Shown: positions 36,985 through 46,090 of the stretch, one piece after another
Position numbering within the stretch: position 1 is the stretch's first letter
Layout of the letters: every line of letters begins with the position of its first letter
Source of the DNA: Gammaproteobacteria bacterium
GTDB taxonomy: Bacteria > Pseudomonadota > Gammaproteobacteria > Pseudomonadales > Porticoccaceae
Direction of reading: 5' to 3'
Length of the DNA: 64,000 bases
NCBI GenBank assembly: GCA_018069465.1
Contig: JAGPUW010000010.1
Coordinates: 1-64,000, forward strand
Translations under genes and position numbers: made by a program
The notes under the pieces: generated by a model
What the model was told of the DNA's origin: nothing
Seen by the model: only the letters and a program-made list of their open reading frames with translations
Database searches by the model: none

Positions 36985-37027
36985 TTTGGTAGGCAAAACA
37001 GTGGCTTAAATGAACTTTTACGGCCTT

Positions 37028-37055
37028 TTGTTATCTAAGTTAAGAGTGGTAAACT
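37028..37055 (+). promoter_or_regulatory. Candidate promoter for rpoH
   Basis: TTGTTA (37028-37033) and TAAACT (37050-37055) lie 16 bases apart just before the rpoH leader. Fit to consensus is moderate. Confidence 0.4.
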
Positions 37056-37080
37056 ACGTCGCTGAATTTAAGAGGTTGCT

Positions 37081-37935
37081 ATGAGCACGAGTCTTCAATC
37101 AATTCAATGGATGGCGCCAGGGGGTAACCTCGGGGCCTATATGCAGGGTGTGAGCACGATTGCGATTCTCTCCGTCGAGGAAGAGAAAGCTCTCGCCGAG
37201 CGCCTGTATTATGAGGATGATCTCAATAGTGCGCGCCAGTTGGTGATGTCTCACCTGCGCTTTGTGGTGCATATCGCCCGCTCTTACAATGGCTATGGTT
37301 TGCCTTTGGCGGACATTATTCAGGAAGGTAATGTGGGCCTGATGAAGGCCGTTAAGCGCTTCAATCCCGAGAAGGGCGTGCGCTTGATCTCTTTTGCCGT
37401 GCACTGGATCAAAGCTGAAATCCACGAATTTGTACTGCGCAACTGGCGCATCGTCAAAGTGGCTACCACCAAGGCGCAGCGCAAACTTTTCTTTAATCTT
37501 CGCGGCGCCAAGAAACGCCTTGCCTGGTTGACTAACGACGAAGCCAAAGCGATCGCTGAAGATTTGGGTGTTGAAGTGAAGCATGTGCGGGAGATGGAAA
37601 AAAGGCTTTCCGCCCGCGATGCGGGTTTCGATGCTGCGGCCGATGACGATGACGAGAGCGCCTACCAGGCTCCGGCTCTGTATCTTGAGGATCACGATGC
37701 CGACCCCGCTTTGCTGGTTGAAGATGCCGACTGGGAAAGCGATAGTCAGGCTCGCCTGGCCACCGCACTCGGTGAGCTGGATGAGCGGAGTCAGGATATT
37801 ATTCGCCAGCGCTGGTTGAGCGATGCAAAGTCAACTTTGCACGATCTGGCCGCTGTTTACGGTGTATCGGCGGAACGCATTCGCCAGCTCGAACAAAATG
37901 CCATGAAAAAGGTGCGCTCTTTCCTCGAGGCCTAA
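37081..37935 (+). CDS. rpoH: RNA polymerase heat-shock sigma factor (sigma-32)
   Basis: The 284-residue sigma factor directs chaperone and protease genes. Region 2 ([10 protein letters not shown] through [15 protein letters not shown]) is complete, and the RpoH box Q-R-K-L-F-F-N-L-R is at 133-141, the feature that separates it from other sigma-70 members. Region 4 ends with the [10 protein letters not shown] helix. AGAGGTTGCT precedes ATG. The gene is closed by a strong terminator. Confidence 0.97.
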   Translation: MSTSLQSIQWMAPGGNLGAYMQGVSTIAILSVEEEKALAERLYYEDDLNSARQLVMSHLRFVVHIARSYNGYGLPLADIIQEGNVGLMKAVKRFNPEKGVRLISFAVHWIKAEIHEFVLRNWRIVKVATTKAQRKLFFNLRGAKKRLAWLTNDEAKAIAEDLGVEVKHVREMEKRLSARDAGFDAAADDDDESAYQAPALYLEDHDADPALLVEDADWESDSQARLATALGELDERSQDIIRQRWLSDAKSTLHDLAAVYGVSAERIRQLEQNAMKKVRSFLEA

Positions 37936-37976
37936 GTCGTATTCGACGCAGCTAAAAGCAGAGTATTGGCTATCTT

Positions 37977-38005
37977 AAAAAAACCGCGAAATTCGCGGTT
38001 TTTTT
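37977..38005 (+). terminator. Terminator after rpoH
   Basis: Twelve-base arms AAAAAAACCGCG / CGCGGTTTTTTT surround a small AT loop; the 3' arm is itself a U-run. A rho-independent terminator, probably working in both directions. Confidence 0.9.
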
Positions 38006-38059
38006 AAGTGCATCGCAAGCCCAGTCGGTTTTCCCCTCTCTTAATTTAGGCAGCATACA

Positions 38060-38461
38060 GTGAGTTCAAACTATATCGGCAGTCGTTTATTGGGGCTGCT
38101 CGTCACAATCGACGGTTTTCTGGTTGTTGCCCTAGGTGCTTTTGGTGCCCACGGTTTGAAGACCTTGATCGCCCCCGAGGCGATGCAGACCTGGCATACC
38201 GGAGTGCGCTACCAGATGTTCCACGTTGTGGCACTGCTGGCCTGTGCCTTCTTCGCGTCGACCTGTGAGGCCAAACCGCGCGCTGTATTTTGGGCGCTAG
38301 TGGCAGCCGCTTTGTTTGTACTGGGTACGCTGTTTTTTAGTGGCAGCCTCTATCTGCTGGCGTTGACACAGAAAAGCTGGCTCGGCATGTGTGTGCCGGT
38401 GGGTGGGGTGTTTTTCCTGTTGGGCTGGGCTAGCTTGACGATATGTCTTTTGCGACGGTGA
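38060..38461 (+). CDS. DUF423 family membrane protein
   Basis: The 133-residue protein has four predicted membrane helices and the DUF423 landmarks L-G-A-F-G-A-H-G-L-K and W-H-T-G-V-R-Y-Q-M-F-H. The start is GTG 38060; it has no good ribosome binding site. Function of the family is unknown. Its 3' end overlaps trmB by 19 bases. Confidence 0.88.
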   Translation: MSSNYIGSRLLGLLVTIDGFLVVALGAFGAHGLKTLIAPEAMQTWHTGVRYQMFHVVALLACAFFASTCEAKPRAVFWALVAAALFVLGTLFFSGSLYLLALTQKSWLGMCVPVGGVFFLLGWASLTICLLRR

Positions 38462-39180
38462 ATCTGACAGTGAGTGAAGTAGGGGATTTTCGACCCGAGT
38501 ACAAAAAAAAATCCATCCGCAGCTATGTGCTGCGTAGTGGCCGTATGACCGATGGCCAGAAGCGGGCGCTGGAGCAGCATTGGCCACATTTCCGCCTCAG
38601 TTTATTCGCCGAGCCGATAGCTGACTGGGCAGAGGTTTTTGGACGTGAGGTACCGGTGGTGCTGGAGATCGGTTTTGGCATGGGCGACTCACTATTGGCG
38701 ATGGCTGAAAATGAGCCCGATACGAATTTTGTCGGTATTGAAGTCTATCCCCCGGGTGCTGGACGACTGGTTAATCGCGCTGCGGAGCTGGGTTTGTCGA
38801 ACCTGCGTATTTTTCTCGCCGATGCTACAGATGTGCTGGATGACTGTATTCCCGACGCCAGCCTGGCGCGAGTGCAGCTCTATTTCCCCGACCCCTGGCA
38901 TAAGAAAAAGCACAATAAGCGACGCATTGTGCAACGGGCTTTTGTCGAAAAAATCTGCACCAAGCTCGCTGTTGATGGTCACTTTCATATGGCTACCGAC
39001 TGGCAGCCCTACGCTGAATATATGGCAGAGGTTATGCTTGAGGTGCAGGGCTTTGCCAATATGGCGGCGGAAGGGGTTTATTCACCGCGGCCCGACTATC
39101 GCCCTACCACCAAATTTGAAAAACGCGGGCAGCGCCTGGGACACGGCGTTTGGGATTTACTCTATCGCCGCGTGTCGTAA
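38443..39180 (+). CDS. trmB: tRNA (guanine-46-N7)-methyltransferase
   Basis: The 245-residue SAM enzyme makes m7G46 in tRNA. The SAM motif is L-E-I-G-F-G-M-G-D-S-L, and the catalytic/tRNA-binding block is Q-L-Y-F-P-D-P-W-H-K-K-K-H-N-K-R-R. I keep ATG 38443, overlapping the DUF423 gene; a GTG at 38471 is a possible alternative. Confidence 0.95.
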   Translation: MSFATVNLTVSEVGDFRPEYKKKSIRSYVLRSGRMTDGQKRALEQHWPHFRLSLFAEPIADWAEVFGREVPVVLEIGFGMGDSLLAMAENEPDTNFVGIEVYPPGAGRLVNRAAELGLSNLRIFLADATDVLDDCIPDASLARVQLYFPDPWHKKKHNKRRIVQRAFVEKICTKLAVDGHFHMATDWQPYAEYMAEVMLEVQGFANMAAEGVYSPRPDYRPTTKFEKRGQRLGHGVWDLLYRRVS

Positions 39181-39275
39181 TGGCTGACTGGAGTGGTGTT
39201 TAGCTTATTTAATCGGGTATTATTTACTCACAAAAAAGGGCCGACAGGGCGCTTGTTAAAACAAAGGACATTTAG

Positions 39276-40037
39276 ATGAAGCTCAAAAAATTAAAGTATT
39301 TACCGATTGCTCTCGCAACGTCACTGATTCTGGTGGCTTGTGAAGACGCGAACAAGTCTGGCGTCGATGCCGGAGCAGACACTCCAGCGGCCTTAGAGTC
39401 GGAAATACAGAAAGTCAGTTATATCATGGGTACCAATATCGGCTCACAAATTAAGGGCGAGGCCTTTGAGGTTGATATCCCCTCCCTGACACTGGGTTTG
39501 AAAGATGCGGTGAGCGGCAATGAGCCGAAACTGCCTGAGGAGGAAGTTAAAAAAGTGATCGAGGCTTTTCAGACGCGGATGATGGCTGAACAGGAAGAGA
39601 GTGCAAAATTGGTGGCCGAAACCAATATTAAAGAAGGCCAGGACTTTTTGGCAGAAAATGCTAAAAAGGACGATGTCGTGGTGTTGGAAAGCGGTTTGCA
39701 GTATAAGGTTTTAGAGGCGGGAACAGGCGCTATTCCCACGCCGGAGAATACTGTTGAGGTGCACTATAAAGGCACGTTGCTCGATGGCACTGAGTTCGAT
39801 AGCTCCTTTAAGCGCGGTGTGCCAGCACAGTTTGGTGTAACCCAGGTGATACCGGGCTGGGTAGAAGCGCTGCAACTGATGAAGGAAGGCGCCAAGTGGG
39901 AGCTTTACGTCCCCGCTGGTCTGGCTTATGGCCCCGGTGGCACTGGTGGTTTGATTGGCCCCAATCAAACCCTGATCTTTGAAGTCGAATTATTGAAAGC
40001 GGCTATTGGTGATAGCGCTGGCGATGATGCTGGCTAA
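39276..40037 (+). CDS. FKBP-type peptidyl-prolyl isomerase lipoprotein
   Basis: The 253-residue protein has a lipoprotein signal ending L-V-A-C (residue 21), so it is probably anchored to a membrane facing the periplasm. A helical FKBP_N dimerisation domain spans about 40-130. The FKBP fold follows (V-H-Y-K-G-T-L-L-D-G-T-E-F-D-S-S, then the V-I-P-G-W-x-E-A-L loop and Y-V-P-A-G-L-A-Y-G). FkpA/Mip proteins fold periplasmic proteins. Own terminator downstream. Confidence 0.94.
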   Translation: MKLKKLKYLPIALATSLILVACEDANKSGVDAGADTPAALESEIQKVSYIMGTNIGSQIKGEAFEVDIPSLTLGLKDAVSGNEPKLPEEEVKKVIEAFQTRMMAEQEESAKLVAETNIKEGQDFLAENAKKDDVVVLESGLQYKVLEAGTGAIPTPENTVEVHYKGTLLDGTEFDSSFKRGVPAQFGVTQVIPGWVEALQLMKEGAKWELYVPAGLAYGPGGTGGLIGPNQTLIFEVELLKAAIGDSAGDDAG

Positions 40038-40060
40038 GGCGAGCTGTTTAAGACGTCTTG

Positions 40061-40087
40061 AAAAAAGCCCTTAACGGGCTTTTTTTT
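40061..40087 (+). terminator. Terminator after the FKBP gene
   Basis: Ten-base arms AAAAAAGCCC (40061-40070) and GGGCTTTTTT (40076-40085) with a 5-base loop and continuing Ts. It also serves the convergent lrgB. Confidence 0.9.
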
Positions 40088-40113
40088 CGTCCTGCATTTA
40101 CTGCTGAAAGGGT

Positions 40114-40827
40114 TTAAAAAATCTTCGCCAACCACAACAGCAGGGTCGGCAAGATCAGCGCGGTCAACACGCCCGTCAGGCCCAGTGCCAGGCTGGAGAA
40201 GGCGCCGCAGAGGGGACTGATATCAAAGGCGCGTGCCGTGCCCACACCGTGGGCGTTGATTCCTAGGGTAAAGCCCTGCAAGCGTTGATCTTTGACACCG
40301 AGCAGGGTTAATAATCGCGGCCCGGCAATGGCGCCGACGACACCAGTAAAAATAACCACGCCGGCTGTCAACTCCCCCAGGGCACCGATTTCTTGGGCGA
40401 TGCCCAGGGCGATGGGGGTGGTGACGGATTTGGGCGTCAGTGACAACAGCGTCAGCGGTTCGGCGCCGAACAAATAAGCCAGCGTCACCGCACACAGAGG
40501 CGCGGCGATGGTGCCAAATAGCAGGGTCAGCAACAGCGGTTGGGCGAGTGCGCGGATGCGCTCGAACTCGCGATCGAGAGGGATTGCTAGCGCCACGGTG
40601 GCGGGGCCGAGTAGCCAGTAAAAAACCTGGTTGGCGCGCTGGTAGCGGTCGTAGTCGATATCGAAGCTGTAAAGCAGGGCGGCGATCAGCAGGCAGCTAC
40701 TCACTAAGGGGTGTAAAAGCGAGAAGTGTCGGGCTTTTTGAAAGGCCCAGAGGCCCGCAAAATAAGCGCAGAGGGTGAGTGCCAGCAGGCCCGCTGAGAA
40801 AAGAATGTCCATTGCGCTGGCGCTCAT
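40114..40827 (-). CDS. lrgB: LrgB/CidB family membrane protein
   Basis: The 237-residue polytopic protein (about seven helices) has the LrgB features S-L-T-P-K-S-V-T-T-P-I-A and G-I-N-A-H-G-V-G-T-A-R-A. LrgAB/CidAB proteins act as antiholin-like systems or as metabolite (pyruvate) transporters in other bacteria. Start ATG 40827 overlaps the stop of lrgA by 4 bases (ATGA). Confidence 0.9.
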   Translation of the reverse strand: MSASAMDILFSAGLLALTLCAYFAGLWAFQKARHFSLLHPLVSSCLLIAALLYSFDIDYDRYQRANQVFYWLLGPATVALAIPLDREFERIRALAQPLLLTLLFGTIAAPLCAVTLAYLFGAEPLTLLSLTPKSVTTPIALGIAQEIGALGELTAGVVIFTGVVGAIAGPRLLTLLGVKDQRLQGFTLGINAHGVGTARAFDISPLCGAFSSLALGLTGVLTALILPTLLLWLAKIF

Positions 40828-41186
40828 TCTTCAGCCAGACCGCGAGTCAATGCTTTCAGGGTGAGGCCGGTTAAGGCGATGGAGAGCAAGGTGCCACCGA
40901 CAATGGCCGCCAAAATAGCCGGCCACTGCTGTTGAATCGAGGCGGGCAGAAAGAAAATACCGAGACCGGCGGGAATAAAAAACAGTGAGAGCAAGCTGAT
41001 CAAGCGACCGGCTGTTTTCACTAGCCAGACGGGCGGGCCAATTTGGCGCAGGGTAAAAAACAGCAGCAACATACCCAGCACGGGGCCGGGAACTGCGATG
41101 GGCAGCAGTTGCGCGAGGCCCTCTCCGAGCAGCTGAAAGAGCAGTAATACAGCGAGCCCTTTGAGGTAGTCGAGGGCGCTGCTCAT
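40824..41186 (-). CDS. lrgA: LrgA/CidA family holin-like protein
   Basis: The 120-residue protein has four membrane helices and the family pattern L-L-P-I-A-V-P-G-P-V-L-G-M-L-L-L and F-F-I-P-A-G-L-G-I. It usually pairs with LrgB. I use ATG 41186 (M-S-S-A-L-D-Y-L-K); the upstream in-frame stretch lies within dsbB. Start and dsbB stop overlap (ATGA). Confidence 0.9.
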   Translation of the reverse strand: MSSALDYLKGLAVLLLFQLLGEGLAQLLPIAVPGPVLGMLLLFFTLRQIGPPVWLVKTAGRLISLLSLFFIPAGLGIFFLPASIQQQWPAILAAIVGGTLLSIALTGLTLKALTRGLAEE

Positions 41187-41674
41187 GGACTTTTGCGCAG
41201 CAATTGATAGCCGCCGAGCAGAGCCATCGTGGCGAAGGCGAGCAGGGTCCACGCGGGAATGCTGAGGCTGAGGAAAGTCCACTGCACCTCGGCGCAGTTG
41301 CCGTCTCCGCTGAGTAGCATCGGCAGCGCTTCGGCGATGGGCAGGGCATCAAACAGGTAGTCGGCAGGGGGCCCGCAGGCAGGTACTTTTTCTTCGGGCA
41401 GGCTCTGCAGCCACAGTTGGCGAAGCGAAAACCCCGCCCCGGCCAGCGCGCTCAGGCCGATTGCCCCGGCGTAGCGTTTTTGGCCCTTGTTGGCGGGGTT
41501 GTGGAGAACCGCTAGAAGGGCGAGAAGGCCGGTCAAAATAACAAAAACCCGCTGCACAATGCACAGATAACAAGGGTTGAGATCCATTTGGTGCTGCATG
41601 TATAAAGCCACCCCAATCATGCTTGAGGCCCCTAAAAACAGGCATAAATTCAGCGTGCGGATACTCGGTATCAT
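41183..41674 (-). CDS. dsbB: Disulfide bond formation protein DsbB
   Basis: The 163-residue, four-helix inner-membrane protein reoxidises DsbA and passes electrons to quinone. The first redox pair is C-Y-L-C in the first periplasmic loop; the second pair is Cys in P-A-C-G-P-P and Cys in G-D-G-N-C-A-E-V-Q-W. ATG 41674 is preceded by AAGGAA at suitable distance; a TTG two codons earlier is too close. Confidence 0.93.
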   Translation of the reverse strand: MIPSIRTLNLCLFLGASSMIGVALYMQHQMDLNPCYLCIVQRVFVILTGLLALLAVLHNPANKGQKRYAGAIGLSALAGAGFSLRQLWLQSLPEEKVPACGPPADYLFDALPIAEALPMLLSGDGNCAEVQWTFLSLSIPAWTLLAFATMALLGGYQLLRKSP

Positions 41675-41686
41675 CGACAATTTCCT

Positions 41687-42298
41687 TTAGTGTGAGTGAG
41701 CCGCAGTCGGGGCGAGAGGCGCTGAGCGCAGTTGTTGCGAGTGGCTGATCAGCTGCGCCATAAGGATGTCGAATACCTGCTCGACCTCATCGTGGCGATG
41801 GGTAATCTGGGGCCAGGCGTCACCCAGCGGTAGCGGCCGACGCAGGCGTGCGCCAACCCGGTTGAGTATGGTCGGGATCAGGCTTTTATCGCCATAGTTT
41901 TGCAGCCAGCGAATATTTGCCGCGCGCTGGCTAAAGTGTTGGGCGTCACTGGGCAACCAGGGCTGACACGTGTCAAGGTGGCGGTAAAAACGTTGGCAGA
42001 AATCGTCCAGACTCAGCGAGTGGTAGTCCTGCCAGCGAGTCGCCAGCAGATGGTCAAAGGCAATATCGAGAACAATGCCGCCAAAGCGTCGCCACGGGGC
42101 TGGAAATGTGCGCAGCAGTTCTTTCACTTCTGGCTGGGCATCGGTGTAGACATCTAACTTGCGATGCAGGGCGATGCCCTCTTCCACCGTTGCGGGATAT
42201 TTACCCTGCAGGGGGCCTTTGACAAAATCGCCGAGCAGGCCGCCGACTTGTCGATCGAGGTTTTCGCCCGAGAGAAGAATGTGGGCGAGATAATTCAC
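41687..42298 (-). CDS. acpH: ACP phosphodiesterase (AcpH family)
   Basis: The 203-residue HD-like hydrolase removes 4'-phosphopantetheine from acyl carrier protein in E. coli. It shows M-N-Y-L-A-H-I, L-L-G-D-F-V-K-G and I-A-L-H-R-K-L-D-V-Y-T-D-A. The start is GTG 42298, whose bases overlap the gshA stop (GTGA). It belongs to the leftward gshA-lrgB run. Confidence 0.88.
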   Translation of the reverse strand: MNYLAHILLSGENLDRQVGGLLGDFVKGPLQGKYPATVEEGIALHRKLDVYTDAQPEVKELLRTFPAPWRRFGGIVLDIAFDHLLATRWQDYHSLSLDDFCQRFYRHLDTCQPWLPSDAQHFSQRAANIRWLQNYGDKSLIPTILNRVGARLRRPLPLGDAWPQITHRHDEVEQVFDILMAQLISHSQQLRSAPLAPTAAHSH

Positions 42299-43887
42299 GG
42301 CTCGAGGCTGAATTGGTACTGCTGATAATAGGCGCTGAGGAAGTCGTCAAAACTGAGAGTGTCGGCGGCTTCGATAGCGCGTTGCTCTTCCAGTGAGTGG
42401 GCGGCGAGACTCATGAACTGCTCTTCAACCGCCGGGTCGAGTTTGGAGTCGAGAAAGAACTCGCGGTGTTGCTGGGCGTGGCGTAGGGCCGTTTGGAAAT
42501 AGGTGCTGTCGCTACTGCGCACCTCGTCGAGCAGTCGCGCAGCGGGTGTTAGCTCGGGCTTTTGCAGTCGCTGCTGCAGCGTGTTGATGGTATCGCTATG
42601 AGCGCTGTCGCCGTTACTGGCGTCGAGGGCGCGGGCGATGGGCTGCAATTGGTCAAAGAGTTCGCCGGCCCACTGCTGTAGTGAGGGTTCGCTATCGCCG
42701 CGGCTGAGACTGAGCCCCGGTTCGCGGCCGCGCTCGACAATCTTGCGCTGGTTATTGAGTATTTGACCGTATTCGCGATTGTCGGTTTGCGGGCTATCCT
42801 GCAACAGGCAGTGCAAGAGGAAAACATCGAGAAAGCGCATTTGTTCGGCATCGATGCCGACCGGCAGATAGGGGTTGAGGTCGACACAGCGCACTTCAAT
42901 ATATTCCACGCCCCTTTGCCACAGGGCCTGTAAAGCGGTTTCGTTGCCCTCGGTGGTGCGCTTGGGGCGAATGGTGCTGTAAAACTCATTTTCAATTTGC
43001 AATAAGTGCGGGCTGAGCTGGCGGTATTTGCCGCTGGGCTCTTTGACCCCCACTGCCTCGTAGGCCGGATAGGGCGTGGTCAATGCCCCGCGCAGGTTTT
43101 CTATATAGCGGGGCAGGTTGTTGTAGCAGACAATCAGTGATTCCTGTGCGCTGCTCTGGTAGCCGAGGTCGCCCATGCGCAGGGAGGTGGCGTAGGGCAG
43201 ATGCAGGCTGTGATCGTCGTTACCCATGGGCTGCAGGCGGTGGCTGCGGTCTTTAACGAAACTGCGACAGACCGCTGGCGCGGCACCAAAGAGATAGAGC
43301 AGGAGCCAGAAGTGGCGGCGAAAGTTGCGGATTAAATCGAAGTAGCGCGCGGTTTTATAGTCCTGCAGCGAACCCGAATAAGCATCGCTGCTCTGCAATA
43401 CCTGCCAGCAGGTATCGGGCAGGGACCAGTTGTAGTGGATGCCGGCAATGGTCTGCATCAGCCGTCCGTAGCGATGTCCGAGCCCGCGGCGGTAGATGGT
43501 TTTCATCTGCCCGATATTGGAGCTGCCGTATTGGCCGAGGGGGATATCCTTATCGCGACCGAGCACACAGGGCATGCTGTTGACCCAGAGTAGCTCGCTA
43601 CCGATATGGCGATAGGTAAAGCGGTGGACATCGTCGAGATTGCGCAACACCGTGTCGATGGATGGCGAGGGCGGGGTGATAAATTCGAGCAGAGATTCGG
43701 AAAAATCGGTGGTGATACTGGGGTGGGTCAAGGTCGAGCCGAGCGCTTTGGGGTGGGGCGTGTTGGCCAGTTCACCGGCGGGGGTGACCCGCAGGCTCTC
43801 TTTTTCAATACCGCGTTGAATGCCCTTGAGCTGGCTTTGGTTTTCGCTGCGGCTGAGAGCGGCCAGGCGTGTGGTTAATAGCGACAA
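42295..43887 (-). CDS. gshA: Glutamate-cysteine ligase
   Basis: The 530-residue enzyme makes gamma-glutamylcysteine, the first step of glutathione synthesis. Family runs include G-I-E-K-E-S-L-R, T-D-F-S-E-S-L-L-E-F-I-T-P, G-I-H-Y-N-W-S-L-P and Y-I-E-V-R-C-V-D-L-N-P. The start is TTG 43887 with GGGGAA upstream; E. coli gshA also starts with TTG. It opens, after a small ORF, a tightly overlapping operon with acpH, dsbB, lrgA and lrgB. The partner gshB is at the window's right edge. Confidence 0.95.
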   Translation of the reverse strand: MSLLTTRLAALSRSENQSQLKGIQRGIEKESLRVTPAGELANTPHPKALGSTLTHPSITTDFSESLLEFITPPSPSIDTVLRNLDDVHRFTYRHIGSELLWVNSMPCVLGRDKDIPLGQYGSSNIGQMKTIYRRGLGHRYGRLMQTIAGIHYNWSLPDTCWQVLQSSDAYSGSLQDYKTARYFDLIRNFRRHFWLLLYLFGAAPAVCRSFVKDRSHRLQPMGNDDHSLHLPYATSLRMGDLGYQSSAQESLIVCYNNLPRYIENLRGALTTPYPAYEAVGVKEPSGKYRQLSPHLLQIENEFYSTIRPKRTTEGNETALQALWQRGVEYIEVRCVDLNPYLPVGIDAEQMRFLDVFLLHCLLQDSPQTDNREYGQILNNQRKIVERGREPGLSLSRGDSEPSLQQWAGELFDQLQPIARALDASNGDSAHSDTINTLQQRLQKPELTPAARLLDEVRSSDSTYFQTALRHAQQHREFFLDSKLDPAVEEQFMSLAAHSLEEQRAIEAADTLSFDDFLSAYYQQYQFSLEP

Positions 43888-43902
43888 GAGAGTTCCCCAA
43901 GT

Positions 43903-44133
43903 TTAGGCGGCAGATTGTTTCTGCGGTAATAGCGGCCGGTTTTTAGGGTCCACTTCGCAGGCGACAACACGGGCGCGCAGGTCCGGATTTTTGGCATTAA
44001 CTTCAAGTAAGTGATTGAGCGCGCCATCTTTGTGGGGTGAGCGGTAGACTTCTGCAACACTGCAGTCATTGCGCCACTCTAAGGCCTTCGTTAAGAAGTT
44101 ATCGTTTATATCCTGCAACACAAAAACAGCCAT
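43903..44133 (-). CDS. Small hypothetical protein upstream of gshA
   Basis: I do not recognise this 76-residue protein, which starts M-A-V-F-V-L-Q-D-I-N-D-N-F-L and ends P-L-L-P-Q-K-Q-S-A-A. It is soluble, mixed alpha/beta, with no motif. It lies 15 bases before gshA on the same strand, so it would be cotranscribed. The ribosome binding site is weak (GAGAAACT), so the call depends mainly on coding character and position. Confidence 0.6.
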   Translation of the reverse strand: MAVFVLQDINDNFLTKALEWRNDCSVAEVYRSPHKDGALNHLLEVNAKNPDLRARVVACEVDPKNRPLLPQKQSAA

Positions 44134-44242
44134 AGTTTCTCAATCTGGCGTTAAATTGCGGCAAGTGTAACTGATCGCTCCGTGGGGGCAAATAGTTTGG
44201 CGCCTCTGCGTCGTCGCGACGCTAAATGCGGCTGCGTGGAAT

Positions 44243-45340
44243 TCAGACCGGGGCTATTGCCCGATTGTCGGCACTATCGATTTCCCGCGCTGAAAAAAGG
44301 GGTTGCCGGGGAAAGCGCGAACGGCGCCACAATTGTGCGGCGAGGGCCTCAATGCTTTGCGGTGAGTAATCGCCCTGAGTCAGCCACTGGGCGACCGCTC
44401 CTGCGACATCGGGGTAGCGCACACTGACGCCGCGCCCGGTGTCGAGCCACTGGCTGAATGCGGCGTGATCAAGTGTGTCCATGGTATAGCCGAGGCCGAT
44501 GCGCTGTAGGGCGAGCACATTGGATAGCTGTTCGATTTGACCCTGTACCGGGCGCACCAGTAATTTACAGCCCAGTTGCAGGACTTCGCTACTCAGCTCA
44601 AAACCGGCATTGCAGACCACCCCGTTGCAGTGACCGAGATCGGCGTGAAAGCGCGCCTTGCTCGGTTTGTGCCATTGAATGTGGCCGCTTTTACTTGACG
44701 GGGCAAGGGGGTGATAGACGGCAAAGTGGTGGTGCTTAAAAGGCTGCAAAAACTGTTCAATTTGCGCCGGATCCTCAAAGGGCAGATAGACCACAATCAA
44801 GGCCTGGTCGATGGCGGCATTATTGCGCTCAACCGGGGCGATGGGTGGCAAAATCGGCATATCAAAGTGGTACCAGTGGAAACCAAGGGCGGGCTTGGCC
44901 GGGGCAAAGTACTGCATGATCAGCCGTTGGTGTAAATTGCCATGGTGTTGGGGCACTGGGAAATTGAAGGCGTATTGATGGCCGAGGCCGAGCACCGGTT
45001 TGTTGCGCAATTTTGCCGCCCAGGCAGTAATGGGTTCGAAATCGGTCAATACCAAATCGTAGTTATCGAGCTCAAGCTGGCGGATATCGCGCAGAAAGGT
45101 CAGGGGAGCGCTGCGCAGTACCGTTTTGAGGGGGCGAATTTTGCCCGCTTCGGTAGCGAAGGTCAGGCCCTCGCGCAGGCTAAAGTCAGCAAAGGGCGCC
45201 ATATCAAAATACTGCTCTGGCGGGCGACCGGAAAAAAGATAATCGACCTCAACCCCCTGTTTTTCTAGAGCCGGGGCCATCGCGCGGGCGCGTGAAATAT
45301 GCCCGTTGCCCGTGCCTTGTACGCCATACAATATCCGCAT
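44243..45340 (-). CDS. MJ1255/VC2487-type glycosyltransferase
   Basis: The 365-residue protein begins M-R-I-L-Y-G-V-Q-G-T-G-N-G-H-I-S-R-A-R-A, the N-terminal signature of a group related to MurG/UGT-type enzymes. The C-terminal domain has C-N-A-G-F-E-L-S-S-E-V-L-Q-L-G and a P-V-Q-G-Q-I-E-Q stretch that would bind the nucleotide sugar. No substrate can be named. ATG 45340 overlaps the PAP2 stop (TAATG), so the two are likely translated together. Confidence 0.85.
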   Translation of the reverse strand: MRILYGVQGTGNGHISRARAMAPALEKQGVEVDYLFSGRPPEQYFDMAPFADFSLREGLTFATEAGKIRPLKTVLRSAPLTFLRDIRQLELDNYDLVLTDFEPITAWAAKLRNKPVLGLGHQYAFNFPVPQHHGNLHQRLIMQYFAPAKPALGFHWYHFDMPILPPIAPVERNNAAIDQALIVVYLPFEDPAQIEQFLQPFKHHHFAVYHPLAPSSKSGHIQWHKPSKARFHADLGHCNGVVCNAGFELSSEVLQLGCKLLVRPVQGQIEQLSNVLALQRIGLGYTMDTLDHAAFSQWLDTGRGVSVRYPDVAGAVAQWLTQGDYSPQSIEALAAQLWRRSRFPRQPLFSAREIDSADNRAIAPV

Positions 45341-45888
45341 TAAATAATAGACTCCAAAATGAGAGTAGCCACAGAAGTGCCGATCAAGGCGCCGGCGAGG
45401 GTGTCTGTGGGGAAATGAACGCCCAGTAAGATGCGCGATGCACCCACCAGGCAGGCCCACAAATAGACAGGCCAGAACAGTGCGGGTAGCAGCGTGGCGA
45501 TGACTGTAGCGCTGAGAAATGCGCCCGAAGTGTGCCCCGACGGAAAGCTGAACTGATCGGAGGGGGTGATAAAGCTGTTGAAGTTGGGCAGGGCATCAGC
45601 CGGACGGTTGCGCTTTAAGCCTTTCTTCAGCAAGGCATAAAGGGGGCGCTCAATACAAAAGCTGGCCACCAGTACGACGCAGGCTAACTCGGCGTTTGCC
45701 CGACCGACGAGCAGCATAAATACCGGGATCAGCAGGTAGTAAAAACCATCGGCTGAATGGGAAACAATCTTGCTCAGGTTAGTCAGTTGCCGTTGCCGCT
45801 TGCGGCACATGCACCAGTGGAAGGTGATGAGGTCACCGTTGTGGATGAAATTAAGCAGGCGAAATTTACTGAGCGGTTGCTTGTCCAT
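45340..45888 (-). CDS. PAP2 family membrane phosphatase
   Basis: The 182-residue protein has five or so membrane helices and the three PAP2 motifs: K-x-x-x-x-x-x-R-P (K-G-L-K-R-N-R-P), P-S-G-H-T and S-R-x-x-x-x-x-H-x-x-x-D (S-R-I-L-L-G-V-H-F-P-T-D). Enzymes of this class dephosphorylate lipids such as phosphatidate or undecaprenyl diphosphate. Coupling to a glycosyltransferase suggests envelope or lipid-linked glycan work. Confidence 0.9.
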   Translation of the reverse strand: MDKQPLSKFRLLNFIHNGDLITFHWCMCRKRQRQLTNLSKIVSHSADGFYYLLIPVFMLLVGRANAELACVVLVASFCIERPLYALLKKGLKRNRPADALPNFNSFITPSDQFSFPSGHTSGAFLSATVIATLLPALFWPVYLWACLVGASRILLGVHFPTDTLAGALIGTSVATLILESII

Positions 45889-46065
45889 GGGGGTGGAGCT
45901 TAGTCACCGAGTATGTCAGCGCAATAACAGTGTGGTGACGGGGCGATGACAGGAAAATACCGGAGAGCTTTGCCCCGAGCCTTAGCAACTGTTAGTTGCG
46001 AGATATTTGATGGTGATCAATGAGGGGTAGCGACATTGGTGTAGACTTTGCTCCAGATAGTTAAT

Positions 46066-46079
46066 TAAACGTTCGTTTA
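46066..46079. promoter_or_regulatory. Inverted repeat, possible operator
   Basis: Perfect 6-bp arms TAAACG and CGTTTA separated by TT end 11 bases before the -35 box of the predicted promoter. Short symmetrical sites of this kind are typical operators of TetR-family regulators, but no regulator is encoded nearby. Confidence 0.45.
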
Positions 46080-46090
46080 TCTGTAAGCTG

